Part shown: positions 26,022 to 32,799 of the stretch, piece after piece
Numbering within the stretch: position 1 is the stretch's first letter
Layout of the letters: every line of letters begins with the position of its first letter
Source: Actinomycetes bacterium
GTDB lineage: Bacteria > Actinomycetota > Acidimicrobiia > Acidimicrobiales > Ilumatobacteraceae
Length of the DNA: 64,000 nucleotides
Direction of reading: 5' to 3'
Assembly (NCBI GenBank): GCA_029782355.1
Contig: JAKOUY010000023.1
Span: forward strand, 354,711 to 418,710
Notes under the pieces: generated by a model
The model's input: only the letters and a program-made list of their open reading frames with translations
Databases searched by the model: none
Told to the model about the DNA's origin: nothing
Program-made: the position numbers and the translations under genes

Positions 26022-27668
26022 CTACGCGGTCGTGTTCCGGAGGGCCGCGGCGAATCGGTCGCGCAGGTAGCCCTGGACGATGTCGAGCACCTCCGGGCGG
26101 TGGTGGACGCGGAACATGCTGTGATCCAGATCGTCGACGATGCGCAGATCGACGGCGCCGCGCTCGACGAGACCTGCCAAGCGCCGGCCGGCCCGATGAC
26201 GGAGCCCCAGCAGTCCGAGCTCCTCGTCGCCGAAGACGGCAAGAACCCGCCCACCCAGCCGTTCGAAACGCTCGTAGGCAACGGTCGGACGGGCGACCAA
26301 CCGCACCGCGTCGAGGACCGACCAGATGAACTCCGGGATCCGATTGAACGTGGGGATCAGTGGCGTCTTGCGCAGCGGGATGGCCAGCAGCCGGTTGGTC
26401 TGGCCGCCGGCGCGGTGGCGGCGGACGGATCGAGGGTCGGTGAACGGGTGATCCGGTCGGCCGTTGATGCTCACGATCGTGCGGATCTGTGGGCAGCGAA
26501 GGGCGCCGTCGAAGCTGGTCAGCGCGCCGGAGCAGAGACCCATGGGGACGACCTCGGTCACCCCCTCCGCGGCGAGGGTGGCCACGACCTGGGCGATGTC
26601 CTCACCGGCGTGGTACGGGAACGTCTGGTTCTCCGTGCAACCGGGCCGGGCGGGGGTGTTGCCGAGACCGGAGAGGTCGCACCGCACCACTCGGAAGCCG
26701 GTCACGGCGAGGGCCCGTCCGAACTCGAGCCACGACCGACCCGGACCGATCGACGGAGCCACGCCGTTGTTCAGCGCCAGCACGGCGACGCACGGCATGG
26801 TCGCGTGGACCCGGGTGTCGATGGCGAAGACGTCCGCCGATCCGACGGTCCTCGCTCGATGGATCAGCGTGGCCCCGTCGACGGACTCGCTCGCCTCCTC
26901 GTCGAGATCGAGCGGTCCCGGGTGCGTCACCGTGGGTGCTGCGCCACCGATCCACGTCGCGATCTCCTGGACGGCCTGTTCGGGGACCGTGGCGATCTCG
27001 GCGTCGACGTCGAAGAGGTCGGCCATCCCCGCAATCCGCACGACCGACGTCCCGGCGGCCGTGACCAGTTCCGGTGACTCGACGCGCGAGACGATCAGGG
27101 CCGGGACGTGGAGTCGGTCGGTGGACAACCGGAGCGTGGCCAGCCGGCGCAGCAGCGCACCCGGGTAGACGATCCCACCGGCGGCGACGTCGTCCGGGTG
27201 CGGCAGCGGGATCGGGCCGAGTCCCTGCCCGAGCAGCTTGAGCGTGCGGACGTGGCGCCGGCCATCGAGGATCGGGTCCCACAGCACCATGCCGGCGATG
27301 TCGGCGACTCGGGCGGCCTGCTCGGCGACCAGGCAGCCGAGCCGGAGGGCGACGACGATGGGCGGCTCGCCGTCAGCCGCGGTGGCTCGCTCGATGGCAT
27401 CGACGGCGCTCGCCGTCCACGCCTCGAACCGATCCGGGTCGTGCATGTCGCCCATCGAGTTGCCGGTGCCGTGGTAGTCGATGCGCACGCTTCGGATTCC
27501 GCCGGCGGCGAGCCGACGGGTCAGCCGGCGGATCGCCAGGTGACCGGCGACCTGCTCGTAGCCGATCGGCGGCAGCACGACGACCGTCGCCCGGTGCGGT
27601 GCACTCGGCGAGTCGATTGCGGCAAAGCAACGGCGGTCTGGCGGGCCGAAGTACCCGAACTGCGTCAA
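26022..27668 (-). CDS. Two-domain alpha/beta hydrolase with altered nucleophile elbows
   Basis: A predicted 548-residue protein with two alpha/beta-hydrolase halves (about 25-245 and 290-548). The first resembles exosortase-system-associated hydrolases but its elbow reads ALRLG at 107-111, with Arg109 where Ser would be. The second has GLCSG at 377-381, so Cys379 would be the nucleophile, with HSMFRVHH near the C-terminus as a candidate His region. Start is TTG 27668, overlapping the upstream PIG-L stop; the frame beyond is antisense-like shadow of that gene. It may remove or transfer acyl groups on the glycan; substrate unknown. Confidence 0.75.
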   Translation of the reverse strand: MTQFGYFGPPDRRCFAAIDSPSAPHRATVVVLPPIGYEQVAGHLAIRRLTRRLAAGGIRSVRIDYHGTGNSMGDMHDPDRFEAWTASAVDAIERATAADGEPPIVVALRLGCLVAEQAARVADIAGMVLWDPILDGRRHVRTLKLLGQGLGPIPLPHPDDVAAGGIVYPGALLRRLATLRLSTDRLHVPALIVSRVESPELVTAAGTSVVRIAGMADLFDVDAEIATVPEQAVQEIATWIGGAAPTVTHPGPLDLDEEASESVDGATLIHRARTVGSADVFAIDTRVHATMPCVAVLALNNGVAPSIGPGRSWLEFGRALAVTGFRVVRCDLSGLGNTPARPGCTENQTFPYHAGEDIAQVVATLAAEGVTEVVPMGLCSGALTSFDGALRCPQIRTIVSINGRPDHPFTDPRSVRRHRAGGQTNRLLAIPLRKTPLIPTFNRIPEFIWSVLDAVRLVARPTVAYERFERLGGRVLAVFGDEELGLLGLRHRAGRRLAGLVERGAVDLRIVDDLDHSMFRVHHRPEVLDIVQGYLRDRFAAALRNTTA

Positions 27669-28393
27669 CCCAGCACGTCCTCGAGCAGATCGGCGCCGGC
27701 ACCGCTGGCGGCGAGGCACTCGCGATGGAGCAGGCGATCGAGGCCCACCGCGGCGCGCCCACGGGGCCCGAACTTGCGGATCTCGTGCCGGTAGGCCAGC
27801 ACCGCGGCCAGCTTGGCCCGGCGGTCGGCCATCGACACGGTGGTTCTCCGCCAGTTGCCGGTCCGTCCGGGCGCGTAGAGCGCGTAGGGCAGCTCCGCGT
27901 AGCGGACGGTGCGCGCTGGTTGCAGCACCGTCAGGGCGTCGGCAACCGCAGCGTGATCCGTATGGTCGAGTGGCCACCCCGGCACGAGTGCGACGTCCGT
28001 GTGGCGGAGGTGCGGTTCGAGCTGCGCGGCGATCTCGGCGGAAGTCGGGACGTCGGGATAGCCGACGCCGAAGTTGGCGAGCCACACCGGGCGTGCGCCC
28101 AGACGGCGCGATGCGACCAGGTCCTCGGCGCGGCGCCGGTCGTACGCCTCTCCCGCCGTTCGGCACCGGCGGCCGGCGTCCCACTCCGACGGCGGCAACG
28201 GGGAGTCCGTCTGCCCGGCGAACACCGTCACGATGACGACCTCGTGGCCGCGGCGAGTCAAGGCGTGCATGGTGGCGCCCAGCGACAGTGCGGCGTCATC
28301 GAGGTGGGGCGAGACGACGGTGAAAACGATCGAGAGAGGGTAGCACCGGCCGTGCGGAACGCCGAGCGTGGTGGACCGGGCCGTTTGGGTCAC
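27665..28393 (-). CDS. PIG-L family N-acetylglucosaminyl deacetylase-like protein
   Basis: About 242 residues of the PIG-L/LmbE metal-dependent deacetylase family, which removes N-acetyl groups from sugars. PHLDDAALS near the N-terminus supplies the zinc His/Asp pair and PLDHTDHAAV the second histidine. The start is unsure: GTG 28393 or ATG 28420, which would place the start codon opposite the start of the divergent ligase gene. It overlaps the tandem hydrolase gene by four bases. A free amine on a sugar could be the acceptor for an aminoacyl group made by the divergent operon; that link is inference. Confidence 0.85.
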   Translation of the reverse strand: MTQTARSTTLGVPHGRCYPLSIVFTVVSPHLDDAALSLGATMHALTRRGHEVVIVTVFAGQTDSPLPPSEWDAGRRCRTAGEAYDRRRAEDLVASRRLGARPVWLANFGVGYPDVPTSAEIAAQLEPHLRHTDVALVPGWPLDHTDHAAVADALTVLQPARTVRYAELPYALYAPGRTGNWRRTTVSMADRRAKLAAVLAYRHEIRKFGPRGRAAVGLDRLLHRECLAASGAGADLLEDVLG

Positions 28394-28406
28394 ATCGGGC
28401 GCGCGA

Positions 28407-28412
28407 TACGAT
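28407..28412 (+). promoter_or_regulatory. Putative -10 box TACGAT of the carrier-protein operon
   Basis: TACGAT ends 6 nt before ATG 28419 in a very short divergent gap. It would give a leaderless message for the first ligase. Confidence 0.5.
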
Positions 28413-28418
28413 CCGCCC

Positions 28419-29342
28419 ATGGAGCGGGAGCGTCCTGCGGAGGACGATCAGGTCGAGCGGCTGTTCGCCGGACTAGTCTCCCACGGTCTCATCGTGCCCG
28501 TGGACGTCCACGGGATCTTCGGGCGGGGAGCCGTGTTCGAGGACGTGCTCCGCCGGGTCGACGAGATGATCGTGCGCCAGTCGGCCGAGCCCGCCGAGTC
28601 GCTGACCTTTCCTCCGGTGATCGACCGGTCGGTGATCCAGCGGACGGACTACCTCGATTCCTTCCCCCAGCTGGCCGGCCTGATCTACGGGTTCCTCGGC
28701 GACCACCGCGACGCTCACCAGCTGTCGGGGCGAGTCCACCGTGGCGAACCATGGGGCGAGCTGATGTCGCTGACGGACGTGTGTCTCAACCCCGCGGCGT
28801 GTTATCCGCTCTATCCGACCATGACCGGCGTCCTGCCGCTCGCCGGTCGCCTGGTCACCATGCTCAACTGGGTGTACCGGCGCGAACCGTCGCCCGAACC
28901 GACGAGGATGCAGGCCTTCCGGGTTCGCGAGTTCGTTCGGGCCGGGTCACCGGCCATGGTGCTGGAGTGGCGGGAAGCATGGATCCGTCGCGGCCTGGAC
29001 CTCCTCCGTCGGCTCGGCCTGCCGGCGCAGACGGAGGTGGCCTCGGATCCGTTCTTCGGACGGGTGGGAGCAGTGCTCGCCGAGGGTCAGCGGGCCCAGC
29101 AGCTGAAGTTCGAGGTGGTCGTGCCGGTGGTCTCCGACGACCACCCGACGGCGCTGTGCTCGTTCAACTACCACCAGGACCACTTCGGGCATGCGTTCGA
29201 CATCCATCAGGACGATGGATCGGTCGCCCACACCGCCTGCCTCGGTTTCGGCCTGGAGCGAGTCGTCATCGCCCTGTTCCGCCATCACGGCTTCGATCCG
29301 GACTCCTGGCCGGCGGAGGTCCGGGCCGAGATCTGGTGCTGA
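28419..29342 (+). CDS. Amino acid:[carrier protein] ligase (SerRS-like), copy 1
   Basis: A 307-residue truncated class-II aminoacyl-tRNA-synthetase homologue without a tRNA-binding arm. The characterised family (Bradyrhizobium Bll0957 type) activates small amino acids and loads them on the phosphopantetheine of a carrier protein. Candidate zinc ligands are Cys128 (PAACYPLYPT), Glu171 (FRVREFV) and Cys274 (HTACLGFG), with the same Glu-Cys spacing (103) that I recall for Bll0957. Motif 2 is RREPSPEPTRMQAFR and motif 3 GFGLERVVIALF. The carrier gene follows after 116 bases. Which amino acid is loaded cannot be read here. Confidence 0.88.
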   Translation: MERERPAEDDQVERLFAGLVSHGLIVPVDVHGIFGRGAVFEDVLRRVDEMIVRQSAEPAESLTFPPVIDRSVIQRTDYLDSFPQLAGLIYGFLGDHRDAHQLSGRVHRGEPWGELMSLTDVCLNPAACYPLYPTMTGVLPLAGRLVTMLNWVYRREPSPEPTRMQAFRVREFVRAGSPAMVLEWREAWIRRGLDLLRRLGLPAQTEVASDPFFGRVGAVLAEGQRAQQLKFEVVVPVVSDDHPTALCSFNYHQDHFGHAFDIHQDDGSVAHTACLGFGLERVVIALFRHHGFDPDSWPAEVRAEIWC

Positions 29343-29384
29343 GCGCGTCGGCGGCGAGGCAGTGCGGCAGGCGCGTTCGTCTGC

Positions 29385-29390
29385 TACGAT
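29385..29390 (+). promoter_or_regulatory. Putative -10 box TACGAT upstream of the carrier protein
   Basis: The same hexamer as before the first ligase, here about 68 nt before the carrier-protein ATG. It could give a separate, leadered transcript for the carrier protein and genes beyond. Confidence 0.4.
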
Positions 29391-29458
29391 GAGTGGTCGA
29401 ACTGGGTGCCGGGCCACAGGGCGGGTCGGCACATCGAGCATCGAGAGTGGGCAGGTCG

Positions 29459-29707
29459 ATGATGGCGCGTGTCGATGAGATCCGGAGCATTGTCGCCGAG
29501 TACGGGCGCTTGGGCGTCGATGTCGGGCAAGTCGCCGATGAGGACAGCTTGTACAGCGCGGGCATGACCTCGCATGCCAGCGTCAACGTGATGCTGGCCC
29601 TCGAAGATCACTTCGACGTGGAGTTCCCCGAGCGCCTGCTGCACCGCTCGACGTTCGAGTCGATCCTGAACCTCGATCAGGCCCTTGCCGAGTTGCTCGA
29701 CCAATGA
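29459..29707 (+). CDS. Small acyl/aminoacyl carrier protein
   Basis: An 82-residue carrier protein with the four-helix pattern of ACPs. The phosphopantetheine site is non-standard: SAGMTSHASVNVMLALE puts Ser38 in a T-S-H context where DSL is usual. Acidic helix II/III residues (LEDHFDVEFPERLL) are kept. This type partners the SerRS-like ligases. Two adjacent ATGs, 29459 and 29462, could start it; the longer frame from 29393 has no similarity. Its stop overlaps the flavoprotein ATG (ATGA). Confidence 0.88.
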   Translation: MMARVDEIRSIVAEYGRLGVDVGQVADEDSLYSAGMTSHASVNVMLALEDHFDVEFPERLLHRSTFESILNLDQALAELLDQ

Positions 29708-30903
29708 GCGGTGCACTCCGTCTCGCGGGTGAGCAGGGCATGGCCGACCGCTTCGCGGCGACGCTGCGCACCGCCCGTGAGGTCGGGGTCGGCGTCCTCG
29801 GCGCGCACGCAGCCGACGTCGATCAGTCCTCCCGCTTCCCGCGTGAATCGATCGACGCCCTGCGCGCCGCCGGGTTGCTGGGGATCGTCGTTCCCACGGA
29901 TCGCGGCGGGGGATCGGCGTCGCTGACGGAGGTCGCCGCGGTGTGCCGCGAGCTCGGCCGCCACTGCGGGTCCTCGGCGATGGTCTTCGCCATGCACCAG
30001 ATCCAGGTGGCCTGTCTCGTGCGTCATGGCGCGGGGGTCGACCACTTCGAGGCCACCATGCGGCGCATCGCCGAGCGCGGCTCGCTGTTCGCGTCGGCGA
30101 CGACGGAGGCAACGACCGGGGGTGACATCGGCCGCTCGACCTGCGCCGTGGTGCCCGACGGTCACGGTGGGTTCAGCTTGACCAAGGATGCGTCGGTCAT
30201 CTCCTACGGCGCCGACGTCGATGACGTGCTGGTGACGGCCCGAGCTCATCCCGATGCACCCCCGACGGATCAGGTGATCGTGCACACGACGCGTCCCACG
30301 CTGGAGCTGCGGCCGACCGAGTCCACGTGGGACGCCTTCGGCATGCGCGGCACACAGAGCGTCGGGTTCCAGTTGCACGCCACCGGGTCGATGAGCCAGG
30401 TCATCCCCGAGCCGTACGCCGACGTGCTGGCCCGCACCATGGTGCCCTGGGCCCATTTGACGTGGGGGTCCCTGTGGCTGGGCATCGCCGAGGACGCGGT
30501 GGATCGGTCGCGCCGGTACGTCCGCCAACTGGCGCGCAAGTCCCCGGGGGTGACGCCGCCCTCGGCGAGGAAGCTGGCTGAGGTCTACGCCGAGCTGCTG
30601 GCCGTTCGAGCGATCATCGACAAGACCCTGGAGCTCTACGAGTCGACCAAGGCCGATCCCGTCTCGGCCCGCTCGTTCACGACGTCGCTGGCCATGAACA
30701 GCGTCAAGGTCTACGTCTCCACCCGGACCCGGGCGATCGCCGAGTCGTGTCTGCAGCTGTGCGGGCTCGGGGCCTACCGCAACGACAGCGAGATCTCCCT
30801 GACCCGTCACGTGCGCGACCTGTTCAGCGCGCCGATGATGATCCACAACGATCGGCTGATCGACTGGGGCGCAACCACGCTGTGCGCGATGAAGGACCTG
30901 TGA
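29704..30903 (+). CDS. Acyl-CoA dehydrogenase-fold flavoprotein of the carrier-protein cluster
   Basis: A 399-residue protein of the acyl-CoA dehydrogenase superfamily: N-terminal helical domain (RFPRESIDALRAAGLLGIVVP), middle beta domain with ASATTEATTGGDIG, C-terminal helical domain ending LCGLGAYRNDSEISLTRHVRD. At the place where classical enzymes have YEGT with the catalytic Glu, this reads MMIHND, so the classical base is absent. Relatives that act on carrier-bound substrates (prolyl-PCP dehydrogenases) suggest oxidation of an aminoacyl thioester; that is inference. It overlaps the carrier gene and is followed one base later by the second ligase. Confidence 0.85.
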   Translation: MSGALRLAGEQGMADRFAATLRTAREVGVGVLGAHAADVDQSSRFPRESIDALRAAGLLGIVVPTDRGGGSASLTEVAAVCRELGRHCGSSAMVFAMHQIQVACLVRHGAGVDHFEATMRRIAERGSLFASATTEATTGGDIGRSTCAVVPDGHGGFSLTKDASVISYGADVDDVLVTARAHPDAPPTDQVIVHTTRPTLELRPTESTWDAFGMRGTQSVGFQLHATGSMSQVIPEPYADVLARTMVPWAHLTWGSLWLGIAEDAVDRSRRYVRQLARKSPGVTPPSARKLAEVYAELLAVRAIIDKTLELYESTKADPVSARSFTTSLAMNSVKVYVSTRTRAIAESCLQLCGLGAYRNDSEISLTRHVRDLFSAPMMIHNDRLIDWGATTLCAMKDL

Positions 30904-30904
30904 C

Positions 30905-31825
30905 GTGGCTGACGACGCTCTTCGTGCCGCGTTCGACGAGTTGCGCGGCCGGCTGATCGAGGCTGGCCACCTGATCCCGTGCGGCGTCGACGGCGTGTAC
31001 GGCAAGAGTGCCGAGTACGAGCGGGTCTGGGCGGGGGTCGGGGCGGCGGCATCTCGGCTCGCGGCCCCGGACGGGCCGGTGCTGTGCAGCTTCCCGCCGC
31101 TGCTGCCGAGGGTCACCTTCGACAAGGTGGAGTACGTCCGCAACTTCCCGCATCTCTCGGGCCCGATGTTCTCGTTCCGGGGTGACGACCGGGCCCACGC
31201 CGAGCTGATCCGCCGGCTCGACGAGGGCCAGCCCTACGCCGACCTGCTCCAGCAGACGGACGTGGCGTTCACGCCGGCGTGTTGCTATCCGGTGTACTCG
31301 ACGCTGACCAAAGCGGTCCCCCCGGGCGGCATCGTCTTCGAGCACCACTCGTACTGCTTCCGGCACGAGCCCTCACCAGACCCGATGCGGATGCAGGCGT
31401 TCCGGATGTGGGAGAACGTCCGTGTGGCGACGCCGGACGACGTCCTAGACTGGCGTTCCACCTGGCTCAGCCGATTCGCCGAGCTGTTCGACCGCCTCGG
31501 GCTGGACGCTCGCACCGACATCGCCAGCGACCCGTTCTTCGGTCGGGCCGGACGGCTCATGGCCCAAGGGCAACGTGCCTACCAGCTGAAGATCGAGTTC
31601 CTCGTTCCCGTGTTCGGCGAGTCCGAACCCACCGCTTGCGCGTCGGTCAACTACCACCTCAGCCACTTCGGCGAGCTGTTCGACATCCGCACCGCGGACG
31701 GAGACGCGGCGCACAGCGCCTGCGCCGCCGTCGGATCGGACCGATGCGTCGTCGCTCTCTTCCAGCGCTACGGCATGGAGACCGACACGTGGCCGAGCTC
31801 GGTCCGAGCGGTGCTGTGGCCATGA
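30905..31825 (+). CDS. Amino acid:[carrier protein] ligase (SerRS-like), copy 2
   Basis: A 306-residue paralogue of the ligase at 28419. Candidate zinc ligands Cys127, Glu170 and Cys273 keep the same spacing. Motif 2 RHEPSPDPMRMQAFRMWE has Trp169 where copy 1 has Arg170, and motif 3 reads AVGSDRCVVALF instead of GFGLERVVIALF. The active site may therefore accept another amino acid, or the protein may work as a heterodimer partner. GTG start one base after the flavoprotein stop. Its stop overlaps the DUF1839 ATG. Confidence 0.87.
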   Translation: MADDALRAAFDELRGRLIEAGHLIPCGVDGVYGKSAEYERVWAGVGAAASRLAAPDGPVLCSFPPLLPRVTFDKVEYVRNFPHLSGPMFSFRGDDRAHAELIRRLDEGQPYADLLQQTDVAFTPACCYPVYSTLTKAVPPGGIVFEHHSYCFRHEPSPDPMRMQAFRMWENVRVATPDDVLDWRSTWLSRFAELFDRLGLDARTDIASDPFFGRAGRLMAQGQRAYQLKIEFLVPVFGESEPTACASVNYHLSHFGELFDIRTADGDAAHSACAAVGSDRCVVALFQRYGMETDTWPSSVRAVLWP

Positions 31826-32799
31826 TCGAGCTCGAGCGCCTGCGCCACGTCGCCCCGGCGACGTACCAGGCGCACTTCATCCACGGCGACGACCGGCTGT
31901 GGCCGGAAACGAACTGCTACATCGACCTGTGGACCGAGCTGATCCATGCCCTCGGGTTGAATCCGGTCGCCGGCCTGGTGTCCACGTTGTCGGCGGGCTT
32001 CAACGGCGAACAGTGGGACATGTTCAAGTACTCGCTGGACGATCTGTGGACGCTCTACGGGATCATGGCGACCGAACTGAACGTCTGGCTCCCGATCGAC
32101 GAGCACCTCGCCGATCACCTGGCCCTTGGCAACCTGTTGGCGTTCGATGCGGACAGTTGGTTCCTGCCCGACACGGCCGGCACCGCCTATCAGCGGATCC
32201 ACCAGAAGACGACGATCGCCCCGATCCGGCTCGACCGGCAGTCGAACTCGATGACGTACTTCCACAATCGGGGCGTGCACGAGGTCAGTGGCTCGGACGT
32301 CGTCGGCGTCCTCAAGTTGGACAAGCCGGACGAGGAACTGCCGGCCTACTGCGAGGTGGTCGAGCTCGACCGGGTGCGGCGCCACGACGACGACGTGCTG
32401 CGTGATCGGGTCGTCCCGCTGGTGGCCCGCTCGCTCGCCAAGACTCCCGCGACGAACCCCGTCCGTGCCATGGCCGAGCGGATCGGGCGGGACACGAAGA
32501 CGCTGGTGGCGCGGGAGGATGCCTTCTTCCACGCCTACGCCTTTGCCACGCTGCGGCAGTGCGGGGGATGGGCTGAGGTGGCCGCCACCTTCGTCGACTG
32601 GCTCGACCCGGTCGGGTTGGCTCCCGCGGTCGAGGCCTTGCGGTCGCTGTCGAACACGACCAAGACCTGCCAGTTCAAGATGGCTCGGCTGGCCTCCGGT
32701 CGCGCCACCGATCTCGGTCCGCTCTTCGACGCCATGTCCGACTCGTGGGACCAGGCGTACGACGTGATGTGCAACTCGGCGTGGGCTCGACCGCACTGA
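31822..32799 (+). CDS. DUF1839 family protein
   Basis: A 325-residue soluble protein of unknown function that I recognise as DUF1839, a family I recall seeing beside SerRS-like carrier-protein ligases. Visible blocks: ATYQAHFIHGDDRLWPETNCY, FNGEQWDMFKYSLDDLWTLYGI and LAFDADSWFLPDTAGTAY, rich in Trp, Asp and His. A papain-like or transferase fold could hide here but I cannot assign one. ATG overlaps the ligase stop; the GH2-like gene begins 19 bases before its stop. As the only family of unknown chemistry in the operon it is the best candidate for the aminoacyl-transfer step. Confidence 0.8.
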   Translation: MIELERLRHVAPATYQAHFIHGDDRLWPETNCYIDLWTELIHALGLNPVAGLVSTLSAGFNGEQWDMFKYSLDDLWTLYGIMATELNVWLPIDEHLADHLALGNLLAFDADSWFLPDTAGTAYQRIHQKTTIAPIRLDRQSNSMTYFHNRGVHEVSGSDVVGVLKLDKPDEELPAYCEVVELDRVRRHDDDVLRDRVVPLVARSLAKTPATNPVRAMAERIGRDTKTLVAREDAFFHAYAFATLRQCGGWAEVAATFVDWLDPVGLAPAVEALRSLSNTTKTCQFKMARLASGRATDLGPLFDAMSDSWDQAYDVMCNSAWARPH

